From Morganella psychrotolerans (GTDB taxonomy: Bacteria; Pseudomonadota; Gammaproteobacteria; Enterobacterales; Enterobacteriaceae): a stretch of DNA of 64,000 bases. Shown piece after piece: positions 39,716-49,818 of the stretch. The notes beneath the pieces are model-generated. The model ran no database searches. It was given only the letters and a program-made list of their open reading frames with translations, and was not told the DNA's origin. Made by a program: the position numbers and the translations under genes. Positions within the stretch are counted from its first letter, which is position 1, and every line of letters begins with the position of its first letter. The stretch spans positions 1-64,000 of the forward strand of contig NZ_LZEX01000008.1 in the NCBI RefSeq assembly GCF_001676055.1, in the 5' to 3' direction.

Positions 39716-40273
39716 CTACGGCGAGGTTTGTCCGATATGTGAATAGGACATAATCAGCGTGCCGCTCAGTTCCCCTTCCATGCAGATATAAGAGTGGGGA
39801 ATGTCACAGGAAAAGGCATAGAAATCCCCCGGTTCCAGCAGGACAGTCAGATCGTCATTAAAGCGCATCATCAGTGTACCCTGATGGATGAGGATGTGTT
39901 CGTGAGTGCCGGTGCTGTGCGCCGGGCTGTTAATAATCGCACCGCGGATCATTTTCAGGTGCCAGATCTCAGAAATATTCCCCATTCCGACACGGAATTT
40001 AAAATCTTCTGCATACTCCCCCTTGAACGTTTTGTTTTGTTCATAGCGGGGATAGCCTTCATTACTTGCGGTAAACAAATCACCCAGCGGAAAACGCAGA
40101 GCCACGGCGATGGCTTCCAGGGTATCGATGCGCGGATTGGAATCACCGGATTCCAGTTTGGATAATGCGGCTTTCGAGATGCCGGAGAGTTTTGAAAGGT
40201 CATTAAGCGACAGGTTACGCGCCTGGCGCAGCAGTTTCACTTTCTGGCCGATATGGGCACTGGTTTTATGCAT
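39716..40273 (-). CDS. XRE-family regulator with cupin domain
   Basis: A 185-residue transcription factor. Residues about 8-62 form a helix-turn-helix (LSLNDLSKLSGISKAALSKLESGDSNPRIDTL), and about 105-175 form a cupin barrel with EHILIHQGTLMMRF and LEPGDFYAFSCDIPHSYI. Proteins of this build usually sense a small ligand and often control an adjacent transporter or catabolic gene. The divergent TauE-type permease is the obvious candidate target. The ligand is unknown. Confidence 0.9.
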   Translation of the reverse strand: MHKTSAHIGQKVKLLRQARNLSLNDLSKLSGISKAALSKLESGDSNPRIDTLEAIAVALRFPLGDLFTASNEGYPRYEQNKTFKGEYAEDFKFRVGMGNISEIWHLKMIRGAIINSPAHSTGTHEHILIHQGTLMMRFNDDLTVLLEPGDFYAFSCDIPHSYICMEGELSGTLIMSYSHIGQTSP

Positions 40274-40441
40274 AATTGAGTGGATACCAATGAAGTCAGC
40301 GGGAATATCCCGTTAGTATTGCATACTTGTTATACGACGGTAAGCCGCGATTGTCCGGATAAAATGTGATAGTGATTTTATCAGATGAAATAATCCGGTA
40401 TGGTCAATAATTAAATGTATGTCAGTAAACGGACTCTCACC

Positions 40442-41191
40442 ATGATCTACACCCTGCCCTGGGCAGATTTTCTGATCTGTTTTATCACACTCTTTTTTGG
40501 TTATTGGGTTTTCGGTATGGTCGGGTTCGGCTCGGCGCTGATAGCAAGCCCTGTTCTGGCTTTTTTTATCCCGGTCTCTCATATTGTGCCGATGCTGGCT
40601 TTGATGGATTTGGGCGCGGCTGTGATTAATGTCACCCGCGACGGGCGCAAAGCGGATTTCAGTGAACTGAAATGGATGGTGCCGCTGATGATAGGCGGCA
40701 GTCTGATTGGTGCGGCGATATTGCTGAAAACACACCCCGATATGCTGGCGGTGTTCCTCGGCGGGTTTATTGTGCTGTATGCCCTGTATTCTCTCTTTAT
40801 TAAGAAGAGTGCGCGGCATTATCCTCAGAAATATATTGTTCCGTTCGGGATTGGCGGGGGGATATTAAGTGCATTATTTGGTGCGGGTGGCTTTGTATAT
40901 GCCATCTATTTCGCCGGAAGGATCGAGGACAAAAACCGCTTTCGTATCACGCAGACGACACTGATTGGCTTCAGTACATTAACCCGCGTGATTATTTTCC
41001 TGATCATGGGGATCTATTGGAACAGTGAAATTGCGATTACGGCTCTGATGTTTCTGCCTGCGATGATTGCCGGTATTGTGCTGGGACGTCACATTACCAT
41101 GCGCATCCCGAAAGAGGCGTTCTTCCGCTTCCTGAATATCGTGATCCTGCTGGCGGGGCTGACTCTGCTTATCAGTAATCTGGTGCGCTGA
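40442..41191 (+). CDS. TauE/SafE-family permease
   Basis: A membrane protein of about 249 residues with some eight hydrophobic helices and the two family repeats (GMVGFGSALIASPVLAFFIP near the start and GIGGGILSALFGAGGFVYAIYFAG in the middle). The family exports or imports sulfite, sulfonates or other organic anions; the substrate here is unknown. ATG 40442 was chosen because homology begins near it; ATG 40415 would add nine hydrophilic residues. It is divergent from the cupin regulator. Its 3' end overlaps the convergent peptidase gene by 20 bases. Confidence 0.88.
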   Translation: MIYTLPWADFLICFITLFFGYWVFGMVGFGSALIASPVLAFFIPVSHIVPMLALMDLGAAVINVTRDGRKADFSELKWMVPLMIGGSLIGAAILLKTHPDMLAVFLGGFIVLYALYSLFIKKSARHYPQKYIVPFGIGGGILSALFGAGGFVYAIYFAGRIEDKNRFRITQTTLIGFSTLTRVIIFLIMGIYWNSEIAITALMFLPAMIAGIVLGRHITMRIPKEAFFRFLNIVILLAGLTLLISNLVR

Positions 41192-41987
41192 TGTTCAGCG
41201 CAGATTTTTTTTTAGCACATTGCCGGGCGCGTTGCAGTTCATCCGTTACCCGGCTTTTACTGAAACAGTCGCGGTAACGGGCGGCATAAGCGGCATATTC
41301 AGCTTGTGCAGTGGGCAGAGGTTGTGCAATAAGATGATTAATAAAGGTAAAACTGCCAATCTCAGCGTGCTGATAATCCACCGGGTTTTTCCATTCACCG
41401 CCCCAGCGCAGAAAACCGTGACTGAAAATCAGCGGTAAAACAGCTTCAATCCTGCCTTTGCTTATATTTTCTCTGTTATTCAGCGCACCTGCTGATCCCG
41501 GCGGGCTGAGGGTGATTTTTCCGTTCTTGTCCCGGAAGCGGTAAGGATTTTGCTGCGGATTGATATCAATAGCCACGCCGTAAGCGTGTTTTGACCAGGC
41601 TTTCTGATTGACCTGGCGGCGTCCGTTAAACGCAGAGGTATTATTTGCCGCCATAGATGCCTCGTCATCTCCGCCGAAGACATCAATAGGCTGTACCCTG
41701 TGCAGCGGGAATTTGTTCCGGTACAAATCGGCAAACAGCGCCTGTGTTTCGGGAGCTGCCACATCAAGTACAGTGATGGTTCCGGTCTGTGTTTCGCCCT
41801 GAAAATTAATAAATTGCACATCCACATTGACCAGACGTTCACAAGGCACCGGGTTGTCCGGTGCAATAATACTGAGCGCACTCAGGGCCCGACAGGTATC
41901 CGGGCCGAGCGGGGTGATCGCCGCCTGTGCTGCGTTCAATCCTGCAAACAGTAAAAAAGCGGGTAAGAATGGCGTGCTCAGTTTCAT
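41172..41987 (-). CDS. Exported M15-family peptidase (VanY/D,D-carboxypeptidase-like)
   Basis: A 271-residue periplasmic zinc peptidase. A signal peptide ends at about residue 22 (NAAQA). The zinc site is His134 and Asp141 in SKHAYGVAIDINPQ and His207 in YQHAEI, with the catalytic Glu198 in RWGGEW. These residues define family M15, whose members trim peptidoglycan peptides. The exact bond cleaved is unknown. Two C-terminal cysteines (CFSK and ARQC) may form a disulfide. It is convergent with the TauE-type permease. Confidence 0.87.
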   Translation of the reverse strand: MKLSTPFLPAFLLFAGLNAAQAAITPLGPDTCRALSALSIIAPDNPVPCERLVNVDVQFINFQGETQTGTITVLDVAAPETQALFADLYRNKFPLHRVQPIDVFGGDDEASMAANNTSAFNGRRQVNQKAWSKHAYGVAIDINPQQNPYRFRDKNGKITLSPPGSAGALNNRENISKGRIEAVLPLIFSHGFLRWGGEWKNPVDYQHAEIGSFTFINHLIAQPLPTAQAEYAAYAARYRDCFSKSRVTDELQRARQCAKKKSALNISAPDY

Positions 41988-42135
41988 TATTAAACCTGCT
42001 GTCAGTGACTGAAAAACAGGATAGTACCCTGCGGGGTGGTGTTATGTGAAAAAATTCCCGTTTTGAGCCTTGATTATGGCGATTTTTCCTAAGATAATCG
42101 TTTGCTTCAAAAATCACATCTTTTTGTCAGTTAAA

Positions 42136-42151
42136 AGCCAAACGTTTGCGT
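42136..42151 (-). promoter_or_regulatory. PurR box 1 before ghxP
   Basis: On the minus strand the site reads ACGCAAACGTTTGGCT, close to the PurR consensus ACGCAAACGTTTKCNT. It lies about 100 bases before the ghxP start. Confidence 0.8.
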
Positions 42152-42200
42152 CCTGTCTGTCCGGTCTGTTTTTATCCGGTAGATATCAGTTTTCAGTAAA

Positions 42201-42216
42201 ACGCAATCGTTTACGC
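42201..42216 (+). promoter_or_regulatory. PurR box 2 before ghxP
   Basis: ACGCAATCGTTTACGC matches the PurR consensus with few changes. It lies 36 bases before the ghxP start. Two sites 65 bases apart suggest strong purine repression. Confidence 0.78.
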
Positions 42217-42251
42217 CGATGTGAAACGAATTCATTAACACAGGTGATTAC

Positions 42252-43598
42252 ATGTCCGCGACACAGCCACAGAGTGGGTGCAAATTAGACAGTTTCTTTA
42301 AATTAACCGAGCGCGGCACCACTGTCCGCCGGGAAGTATTAGCCGGGATGACCACGTTTCTGGCAATGGTTTACTCCGTTATTGTTGTACCGGGGATGTT
42401 AGGCCAGGCCGGTTTCCCGCATACGGCTGTTTTTATCGCCACCTGTCTGGTCGCGGGATTAGGCTCTCTGCTGATGGGCTTATGGGCTAATTTGCCGATG
42501 GCTATCGGCTGCGCTATTTCCCTGACTGCATTTACTGCATTCAGTATGGTTATCGGACAGAATATTTCTATTCCGGTTGTTCTCGGCGCGGTTTTCCTGA
42601 TGGGGGTATTGTTTACCCTGATTTCCGTGACCGGTATCCGCACCTGGATCCTGCGTAATATTCCGCTGGGAATTGCTCACGGCACGGGGATCGGTATTGG
42701 TCTGTTCCTGCTGCTGATCGCGGCAACCAACATTAATTTAGTCATCAAAAACCCGTTTGCCGGCATGCCGGTTGTTCTGGGTGATTTCACTTCATTCCCG
42801 GTCATTATGGCGCTGGCGGGTCTGGCGGTTATTTTTGGTCTGGAAAAACTGAAAGTGCCGGGCGCAGTATTGCTGGTGATTATCGCTATTTCTGTTATCG
42901 GACTGATTTTTGATCCGTCAGTTAAATATCAGGGCTTCTTTAAGCTTCCTTCTCTCGGGGATGACGGACTGTCTCTTTTCTTCAGTATGGATATTAAAGG
43001 TGCTTTGCAGCCGGTTGTTCTGCCGACCGTGCTGGCGCTGGTCATGACAGCGGTATTTGATGCCACCGGGACAATCCGTGCGGTTGCCGGTCAGGCGAAC
43101 CTGCTGGATAAAGACAATCAGATTATCAGCGGCGGACGCGCACTGACGACCGACTCCGTCAGCAGCATTCTGGCAGGGATGGTCGGTGCCGCACCTGCGG
43201 CGGTGTATATTGAATCAGCAGCCGGTGCTGCAGCCGGTGGCCGTACCGGGCTTACGGCGACTGTGGTCGGCGTCATGTTCCTGCTGATCCTGTTCCTCTC
43301 GCCACTCTCTTACTTGGTACCTGCGTATGCAACCGCACCGGCACTGATGTATGTGGGTCTGCTGATGTTAAGCAATGTCAGCAAACTGGATTTCGGTGAT
43401 TTTGTCGGCGCAATGTCCGGATTACTGTGTGCGGTCTTTATTGTGCTGACCGGAAACATTGTGACCGGGATCATGCTGGGCTTTGCATCATTAGTGATCG
43501 GTCGCATTGTCGGCGGGGAATGGCGCAAGCTGAATGTCGGCACTGTCCTGATCGCGATTGCGTTAGTAGCATTTTATGCTGGTGGCTGGGCAATCTGA
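42252..43598 (+). CDS. ghxP: Guanine/hypoxanthine permease GhxP
   Basis: A proton-coupled purine importer of the AzgA-like group in the inner membrane. The 448-residue sequence is almost collinear with E. coli YjcD/GhxP (STVRQEV-type opening, [80 protein letters not shown]). About 12-14 hydrophobic segments are visible. Two PurR boxes precede it, supporting a role in purine salvage. yjcE follows, as in E. coli. The paralogue GhxQ is a close alternative. Confidence 0.94.
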   Translation: MSATQPQSGCKLDSFFKLTERGTTVRREVLAGMTTFLAMVYSVIVVPGMLGQAGFPHTAVFIATCLVAGLGSLLMGLWANLPMAIGCAISLTAFTAFSMVIGQNISIPVVLGAVFLMGVLFTLISVTGIRTWILRNIPLGIAHGTGIGIGLFLLLIAATNINLVIKNPFAGMPVVLGDFTSFPVIMALAGLAVIFGLEKLKVPGAVLLVIIAISVIGLIFDPSVKYQGFFKLPSLGDDGLSLFFSMDIKGALQPVVLPTVLALVMTAVFDATGTIRAVAGQANLLDKDNQIISGGRALTTDSVSSILAGMVGAAPAAVYIESAAGAAAGGRTGLTATVVGVMFLLILFLSPLSYLVPAYATAPALMYVGLLMLSNVSKLDFGDFVGAMSGLLCAVFIVLTGNIVTGIMLGFASLVIGRIVGGEWRKLNVGTVLIAIALVAFYAGGWAI

Positions 43599-43708
43599 GT
43601 GATAAGCCGCCACTGAAGGCTGGCTGGTGGTGACGATACACTGTATTTGTACGATTTATCTTAAAATGTTAATTAATTGCCCGCCCTGATGGCATGAGAA
43701 GATAAAAT

Positions 43709-43748
43709 AGCAGCGACGGATAACGCATTCGTCGCTGTTTTTTTTGTA
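43709..43748 (+). terminator. Terminator after ghxP
   Basis: CAGCGACG and CGTCGCTG pair around an 11-base loop, followed by eight T. Confidence 0.88.
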
Positions 43749-43875
43749 TGATAGTGACAGAAGACGGTAATATTTTTCTCCTTTGGCATCGTATTACGGC
43801 TTTTTGTGTCGTTATTAATAGGTATCTTTCTTTTTTGGTCAGCGGGCACATTGCCCTAAGTTCAGTAAGGGCAAT

Positions 43876-45525
43876 ATGGAAATATTCTTTACGATTCTTA
43901 TTTTGATTTTGATGGTGTCGGTGTCAGGTGTTCTCACCAAAATGATCCCGTATCGCATTCCGTTACCTATCATTCAGATAGCAATGGGGGCGTTGCTTGC
44001 CTTCCCGCAGTTTGGGCTGCATGTCACCTTTGACCCTGAACTGTTCCTTGTTCTGCTGATCCCGCCTTTACTGTTTGTTGACGGCTGGAAAACCCCGACC
44101 CGGGAATTTATGCAAAAAGGGCGGGAAATCTCCATTCTTGTGCTGTTCCTGGTGCTGGTGACGGTTATCGGGATTGGCTATCTGATTTACTGGTTGATGC
44201 CGGGAATCGAGCTGATACCTGCCTTTGCACTGGCGGCAGTTTTGTCACCGACAGATGCGGTGGCGCTCTCTTCTATTGTCGGAAAAGGACGTATTCCGAA
44301 ACAGATGATGGGGATCCTGGAAGGTGAGGCGTTGATGAATGATGCCTCCGGTCTGGTTGCACTGAAATTTGCCGTGGCAATCGTCATGGGCACCATGGTG
44401 TTTACTGTCACCGGGGTCACGATTGAATTCTTTAAAGTCGCGATTGGCGGGTTACTGGCGGGGATCGCTGTTACCTGGTTGTACAGTAAATCCCTGCGCC
44501 TGATGAGCCGCTGGAGCGGGGATGACCCTGCTACACAAATCGTCTTTATGTTACTGCTGCCGTTCGCCTCTTATCTGATTGCAGAGCACATCGGTTTCTC
44601 CGGGATCCTTGCCGCGGTTGCCGCCGGGATGACCATCAGTAAATCGGGTGTTATCCGCAATGCCCCGCTGGCGATGCGTCTGCGGGCAGATAATGTCTGG
44701 GGCATGCTGGAATTTGTCTTTAACGGACTGGTCTTTATCATGCTCGGGCTGCAACTGCCCGGGATCTGGCAGGTATCTGTTATTGAAGCGGAACTTGACC
44801 CGACAGTTGAAGTCTGGATGCTGTTTACCGCCGTTTTTGTTATCTATTTTGCTCTGCTGGTGCTGCGTTTCTGCTGGTTATGGATGATGAAAACTGTCAG
44901 CCGCCTGACCTTAAAACGCAAGCCGCTGGATTTCAGTCACTACACCACCCGTGAGCTGTGGCTGGCATCATTTGCCGGTGTGCGCGGGGCGATAACCCTT
45001 GCCGGTGTGCTCTCTATTCCGCTGTTTCTGCCTGACGGCACACCATTCCCGGCGCGTTATCAGATGATCTTTATCGCTGCCGGTGTCATTTTGTTGTCAC
45101 TGTTTATGGGCGTGGTGTCGCTGCCGTTCCTGCTCAAAGGTGTTCATGTCGGTGATAAAGCCGCTGATGCCAATGAAATCCGCGCAGCAAGAGCTGCAAT
45201 GGCCGAAGTCGCGATTGTCAGTATCGGCAAAATGGAAGAGCGTTTGTCTGCCAGTTCTGATGAAGCGCTGGATGCGGAAGCTATCAGTGAGGTGGCATCG
45301 AGGGTTGCCGGTCATCTGCGGCGGCGTACCGCCAATGATGATGAAATGGAATATAACCTGAAAGTGGAAGACCTGGAGCGGCGCTTCCGTCTGACCGCGC
45401 TGCGTGCCGAGCGCGGGGAACTGTATCATCAGCGTGCGACCCGTAATATCAGTAATGAAACACTGCAATTGCTGTTGCATGATCTGGATTTACTGGAAGC
45501 CCTGCTTGTTGAGAAAGAAACATAA
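43876..45525 (+). CDS. yjcE: CPA1-family cation/proton antiporter YjcE
   Basis: A 549-residue antiporter of the Na+/H+ exchanger family. The membrane part (about 1-415) includes the transport-site sequences SPTDAVALSS, EGEALMNDASGLVALKFAVA and the GVRGAITLAG motif. A hydrophilic cytoplasmic C-terminal region (about 425-549) is helical and charged. It follows ghxP with its own probable promoter. The next gene, yigM, starts four bases after its stop codon, so they may be co-transcribed. Ion preference is not clear from sequence. Confidence 0.92.
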   Translation: MEIFFTILILILMVSVSGVLTKMIPYRIPLPIIQIAMGALLAFPQFGLHVTFDPELFLVLLIPPLLFVDGWKTPTREFMQKGREISILVLFLVLVTVIGIGYLIYWLMPGIELIPAFALAAVLSPTDAVALSSIVGKGRIPKQMMGILEGEALMNDASGLVALKFAVAIVMGTMVFTVTGVTIEFFKVAIGGLLAGIAVTWLYSKSLRLMSRWSGDDPATQIVFMLLLPFASYLIAEHIGFSGILAAVAAGMTISKSGVIRNAPLAMRLRADNVWGMLEFVFNGLVFIMLGLQLPGIWQVSVIEAELDPTVEVWMLFTAVFVIYFALLVLRFCWLWMMKTVSRLTLKRKPLDFSHYTTRELWLASFAGVRGAITLAGVLSIPLFLPDGTPFPARYQMIFIAAGVILLSLFMGVVSLPFLLKGVHVGDKAADANEIRAARAAMAEVAIVSIGKMEERLSASSDEALDAEAISEVASRVAGHLRRRTANDDEMEYNLKVEDLERRFRLTALRAERGELYHQRATRNISNETLQLLLHDLDLLEALLVEKET

Positions 45526-45528
45526 CCG

Positions 45529-46428
45529 ATGCCGCTACTGATTATTACCACTATTTTATGGGCCGCATCATTCAGCCTGATTGGCGAATACCTCGCCGGT
45601 CAGGTTGACAGCTGGTTCTCTGTATTAGTCCGTGTCTCGCTGGCGGCAGTGATTTTCCTGCCGTTTTTGCGCTGGCGCGGTATTGCCCCGAAAGTCATTC
45701 TGCTCTATATGGCAGTGGGTGCATGTCAGCTCGGCATTATGTATCTGTTTGTTTTTCATGCCTATAACTATCTGACAGTTGCTGAATTTCTGCTGTTCAC
45801 GGTACTGACTCCGCTCTATGTGACGCTGATTTACGATCTGCTTGAGCGGCGCGGGCTGCGTTGGGGGTATGTCTTCAGTTCACTGCTGGCGGTGATTGGT
45901 GCGGCGGTTATCCGCTATGACCATCTGAGTGACTCATTCTGGAAAGGACTGATCCTGGTTCAGCTGGCAAATATTTTCTTTGCTATCGGGCAGGTGGGGT
46001 ATAAACGATTGATGGAAGTTCATCCGCTGGTGCAGCGTACGGCGTTTTCGTGGTTCTATCTCGGCGCGTGTGTGGTGGCGCTGGCGGGCTGGCTGCTGTT
46101 TGGTAATTTTGCCAAAATGCCGTCAACACAGTTACAGTGGGGCGTTCTGCTGTGGCTGGGGATCGGCGCATCCGGTATCGGTTACTTTATGTGGAACTAC
46201 GGTGCCACTCAGGTTGACGCCGGAACACTCGCTATCATGAATAACATGATGGTTCCGGCGGGTCTGTTGGTTAACTTTGCCATCTGGCAGCAGCATCCGG
46301 ACTGGCTCACATTCAGCATAGGTGCAAGCCTGATTGTTGCATCGCTGTGGGTACACCGGGTATGGATACTGAAGCCGTCTTTACAAAAGGCAGATTGTCC
46401 ACCGCGTGCTGACGCGCACAACGAATAA
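45529..46428 (+). CDS. yigM: Biotin transporter YigM (EamA/DMT family)
   Basis: A ten-helix drug/metabolite-type transporter of 299 residues. E. coli YigM is a biotin importer. This protein sits in the same place next to metR and has the same general sequence, with two EamA halves (about 5-130 and 145-285). It follows yjcE by four bases, a linkage not present in E. coli. Its 3' end overlaps the convergent metR gene by 116 bases. Function is by synteny and family. Confidence 0.85.
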   Translation: MPLLIITTILWAASFSLIGEYLAGQVDSWFSVLVRVSLAAVIFLPFLRWRGIAPKVILLYMAVGACQLGIMYLFVFHAYNYLTVAEFLLFTVLTPLYVTLIYDLLERRGLRWGYVFSSLLAVIGAAVIRYDHLSDSFWKGLILVQLANIFFAIGQVGYKRLMEVHPLVQRTAFSWFYLGACVVALAGWLLFGNFAKMPSTQLQWGVLLWLGIGASGIGYFMWNYGATQVDAGTLAIMNNMMVPAGLLVNFAIWQQHPDWLTFSIGASLIVASLWVHRVWILKPSLQKADCPPRADAHNE

Positions 46429-47275
46429 ATGACTCAATAGCCGGTTGGCGCTGTTCTCCGCTGCGGTTTGCGGCATACAGCCGGCTCCATAATCCGTCCC
46501 CTAAGGTTTTTGTCACCACCAGCCCCTGTTTTTCAAAATTCTCTACCGCCCAGTGCGGCAGTGCGGCGATCCCCATCCGTGCGGCAACCATCTGAATCAG
46601 CAACAGGGTGTTATCCACTGTTTTCACCTGCGGAGACACACCCGCCGGTTGCAGGAAGCGCCGCCAGATATCAAAGCGCTGGCGCTGTACCGGGTATATC
46701 AGCAGCGTGTCACTTCCCAGATCCTGCGGCTGGATAATCAGGCGCTGTGCCAGCGGGTGCTCCGGTGCGACCACCAGCTTCACCTCATAATCAAACAGCG
46801 GTGTGTAGGTCAGTTTGCCGTTGTGCTGCTCATCAATATCAGAAGTGAGCACTACATCCAGCTCCCGTTTGAGCAGTTCCGGCTGCGGATCAAAACTGAC
46901 TCCTGAGGTGAAATCCACATTAATCTGCGGCCAGTTTTCGCGGAAATTAGCCAGCGCCGGTGTCAGCCACTGAATACAACTGTGGCACTCAATCGCGACC
47001 CGCAGCGCGCTCAGCCCCGGTTCATTGCACTCCCGGATAGCATCTTTAACCAGCGGCAGTATCTGCCCGGCAAGTTGTAACAGTACCTGTCCCTGCGGCG
47101 TAAATTGCAGCGGCTGTGTTTTGCGGATAAAGATCCGGAAGCCCAGCCGGTGTTCCAGTTCACTGAACTGATGAGAAAGGGCGGATTGTGTCTGATGCAG
47201 CGCATTTGCCGCACCCGCCAGTGAGCCGGACTGATTCAGAGCCTGAATCGTTTTTAAGTGTTTTATTTCTATCAT
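46313..47275 (-). CDS. metR: LysR-type activator MetR
   Basis: A homocysteine-responsive activator of metE and metH. It has 320 residues. The N-terminal helix-turn-helix (about 1-65: [40 protein letters not shown]) and the ligand domain with [17 protein letters not shown] align fully with E. coli MetR. It is divergent from metE. A TGAG-N5-TTCA sequence at its start codon fits the MetR site TGAA-N5-TTCA. The last 116 bases lie antisense to the end of yigM. Confidence 0.97.
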   Translation of the reverse strand: MIEIKHLKTIQALNQSGSLAGAANALHQTQSALSHQFSELEHRLGFRIFIRKTQPLQFTPQGQVLLQLAGQILPLVKDAIRECNEPGLSALRVAIECHSCIQWLTPALANFRENWPQINVDFTSGVSFDPQPELLKRELDVVLTSDIDEQHNGKLTYTPLFDYEVKLVVAPEHPLAQRLIIQPQDLGSDTLLIYPVQRQRFDIWRRFLQPAGVSPQVKTVDNTLLLIQMVAARMGIAALPHWAVENFEKQGLVVTKTLGDGLWSRLYAANRSGEQRQPAIESFIRCARQHAVDNLPFVKTASVSIPGVPTAMQQSGLHLC

Positions 47276-47287
47276 GAGAAACCTTCA
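47275..47287. promoter_or_regulatory. MetR-type binding site
   Basis: TGAGAAACCTTCA agrees with the TGAANNNNNTTCA palindrome at seven of eight defined positions. It starts at the last base of the metR start codon, in the metR-metE control region. Confidence 0.6.
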
Positions 47288-47339
47288 GGTTAGCAATGAA
47301 GAATCTGCGCTTGTTTCTTATACAGTACCCGCTGATTAT

Positions 47340-47363
47340 GGATGTGTAAACATCTGGATGGCT
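47340..47363 (+). promoter_or_regulatory. Degenerate MetJ boxes before metE
   Basis: Three adjacent 8-mers, GGATGTGT, AAACATCT and GGATGGCT, resemble the MetJ consensus AGACGTCT with 4 to 6 matches each. They end 18 bases before the metE start. The weakness of each is typical of multi-box operators. Confidence 0.55.
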
Positions 47364-47381
47364 AAATGACGGAGATTTTTT

Positions 47382-49664
47382 ATGACAACACATAATCACA
47401 CACTGGGTTTTCCGCGTATCGGTTTGAAAAGAGAGCTGAAAAAAGCACTTGAGAGTTATTGGGCAGGGCACATTTCACAGGACGAATTACACGAAACCGG
47501 GAAGGAACTGCGTCTGCGTCACTGGCAGCAGCAAGAAGAGGCAGGGATTGAATTATTGCCTGTGGGTGATTTCGCATGGTATGACCATGTGCTGGGCACC
47601 AGCCTGCTGTTCGGCAATGTGCCGCCGCGTCATGCAAGTGCGGATGGTCAGATTGACCTTGATACCCTGTTCCGTATCGCCCGTGGTCGTGCGCCGACCG
47701 GCGAACCGGCTGCCGCATCTGAAATGACCAAATGGTTTAACACCAATTATCACTATATTGTGCCGGAATTTCAGCGCGGACAAACCTTCAGTGTCAGTTG
47801 GCAGCAACTGTTTGACGAAGTGGACGAAGCACTGGCGCAGGGCTTTAATATCAAGCCGGTACTGCTCGGACCGGTAACCTATCTGTGGTTGGGGAAAGTG
47901 AAAGGCGCATCATTTGACCGCTTATCATTACTGCCGTCACTGTTAGCCGCCTATAAATCGGTGCTGGCAAAACTGGCTGAGCGCGGCATTGAATGGGTTC
48001 AGATTGATGAGCCCGCGCTGGTGTTGGATTTGCCAAAAGAGTGGCAGGATGCTTACCGCACGGCATACGATGCATTACAGGGACACAGTAAGTTACTGCT
48101 GACCACCTATTTTGACAGTGTGAGTCATCACTTACCGCTGATCCGCGAACTGCCGGTGCAGGGTCTGCATGTCGATTTTATTGCGGGCAATGATGATATT
48201 CAGGCAATCCATAATGCGTTGCCGGCAGACTGGCTGCTCTCCCTGGGTCTTATCAACGGACGCAATGTATGGCGTACCGATCTCCGTGCCAAATATGATT
48301 CAGTGCAGGCGGTAGCCGGCAAGCGCAATCTGTGGATCGGAACCTCGTGTTCTCTGCTGCACAGCCCGATTGACCTGCGCGAAGAAACAAAATTAGATGA
48401 AGAAGTAAAAAGCTGGTTTGCATTCGCACAGCAAAAATGTGAGGAGCTGGCTCTGCTGACCCGGGCGGTCAACAGCGGGTCGCCGGACGATATTGCCGCA
48501 CTGGATACCTACAGCGCACCAATCACCGCGCGGCGTCACTCAAAACGAGTGCATAATGCAGATGTGGCTGCGCGTCTGGCTGCCATCACCGCCCGCGACA
48601 GTGAGCGTGATGCGCCGTATGACGTGCGGGCAAAAGCCCAGCGCAGTCGTTTTAACCTGCCACTGTGGCCGACAACCACCATCGGCTCTTTCCCGCAAAC
48701 TACCGAAATTCGCGGGCTGCGGCTGAATTTCAAAAAAGGTAATATTGATAAAGCGTTCTACCGCACTAATATCTCAGAACATATTAAGCAGGCAATTAAT
48801 GAGCAGGAACGGCTCGGGCTGGATGTGCTGGTACACGGCGAAGCAGAACGCAATGACATGGTGGAATACTTCGGTGAGCATCTCGACGGCTACGTTTTTA
48901 CCCAAAACGGCTGGGTGCAGAGTTACGGCTCCCGTTGTGTGAAACCTCCGGTGATTATTGGCGATATCAGCCGTCCGGAGCCGATCACTGTCGGGTGGGC
49001 GACTTATGCACAATCCCTTACCGACAAACCGGTAAAAGGCATGTTAACCGGGCCGATTACTATTCTGTGCTGGTCGTTCCCGCGTGAAGATATCAGCCGT
49101 GAAACTATCGCCAAACAGATTGCGCTGGCACTGCGTGATGAAGTGGATGATTTGCAGAAAGCGGGGATCGGTATTATTCAGATCGACGAACCGGCACTGC
49201 GCGAAGGTTTGCCGCTGCGCCGCGCAGAATGGGCGGATTATCTGACATGGGCGGTGGATGCATTCCGTCTGAATGCCTCGGTCGCGGATAATGACACTCA
49301 GATCCACACCCACATGTGTTACTGCGAATTCAATGACATTATGGACTCAATTGCAGCACTGGATGCGGATGTGATCACTATCGAAACATCACGCTCGGAT
49401 ATGGAATTGCTGGAAGTATTTGAAGACTTTGACTATCCGAATGAGATTGGGCCGGGTGTTTATGACATTCATTCACCGAATGTCCCGGAAGTGGAATGGA
49501 TAGAAGCATTGCTGCGCAAAGCGGCGGATAAAATTGCCGTTGAGCGCCTGTGGGTAAACCCGGACTGTGGTCTGAAAACCCGTGGCTGGGATGAAACCCG
49601 CAAAGCCCTGGCAAACATGGTGGAAGCGGCGCGCCGCCTGCGGGCAAATCCGGACTATACTTAA
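47382..49664 (+). CDS. metE: Cobalamin-independent methionine synthase MetE
   Basis: It makes methionine from homocysteine and 5-methyltetrahydropteroyl-triglutamate without cobalamin. It has 760 residues in two barrel halves. The zinc site is His644 and Cys646 (HTHMCYCEF), Glu668 (ITIETSRSD) and Cys729 ([11 protein letters not shown]). A GGAG site precedes the ATG. metR is divergent. MetJ-like boxes and a MetR-like site lie between the two genes. With metH also here, both methionine synthases map to this window. Confidence 0.99.
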   Translation: MTTHNHTLGFPRIGLKRELKKALESYWAGHISQDELHETGKELRLRHWQQQEEAGIELLPVGDFAWYDHVLGTSLLFGNVPPRHASADGQIDLDTLFRIARGRAPTGEPAAASEMTKWFNTNYHYIVPEFQRGQTFSVSWQQLFDEVDEALAQGFNIKPVLLGPVTYLWLGKVKGASFDRLSLLPSLLAAYKSVLAKLAERGIEWVQIDEPALVLDLPKEWQDAYRTAYDALQGHSKLLLTTYFDSVSHHLPLIRELPVQGLHVDFIAGNDDIQAIHNALPADWLLSLGLINGRNVWRTDLRAKYDSVQAVAGKRNLWIGTSCSLLHSPIDLREETKLDEEVKSWFAFAQQKCEELALLTRAVNSGSPDDIAALDTYSAPITARRHSKRVHNADVAARLAAITARDSERDAPYDVRAKAQRSRFNLPLWPTTTIGSFPQTTEIRGLRLNFKKGNIDKAFYRTNISEHIKQAINEQERLGLDVLVHGEAERNDMVEYFGEHLDGYVFTQNGWVQSYGSRCVKPPVIIGDISRPEPITVGWATYAQSLTDKPVKGMLTGPITILCWSFPREDISRETIAKQIALALRDEVDDLQKAGIGIIQIDEPALREGLPLRRAEWADYLTWAVDAFRLNASVADNDTQIHTHMCYCEFNDIMDSIAALDADVITIETSRSDMELLEVFEDFDYPNEIGPGVYDIHSPNVPEVEWIEALLRKAADKIAVERLWVNPDCGLKTRGWDETRKALANMVEAARRLRANPDYT

Positions 49665-49686
49665 TGATAGGTTATACACTGTAATT

Positions 49687-49704
49687 TAGTGATGAATATC
49701 ACGT
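49687..49704 (+). promoter_or_regulatory. CRP-type site 1 before udp
   Basis: GTGA-TGAATA-TCAC at 49689-49702 is a good CRP core. It is centred 52 bases upstream of the second site. Confidence 0.7.
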
Positions 49705-49738
49705 TTTCATGTAATTGATTCATTTTTGAATTTCAAAG

Positions 49739-49756
49739 TGGTGATAATAATCACTA
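49739..49756 (+). promoter_or_regulatory. CRP-type site 2 before udp
   Basis: GTGA-TAATAA-TCAC at 49741-49754. Two CRP sites about 52 bases apart match the arrangement at E. coli udp, where CytR binds between them. Confidence 0.7.
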
Positions 49757-49818
49757 AATTACATGCGACAGCACGCTACAGTGTCTTTAATAATCATTTT
49801 TTCGATAAGGAGTTCAGG

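Noticed and set aside
40313-40819. 168-codon minus-strand frame opposite the TauE-type permease
   Set aside because: It is rich in His, Gln and Arg, as expected for the antisense of membrane helices. No ribosome site.
49681-49790. Cobalamin or SAM riboswitch near metE/udp or metH
   Set aside because: I looked for conserved riboswitch cores before metE, metH and metA and saw none. The signals found are protein operator sites.
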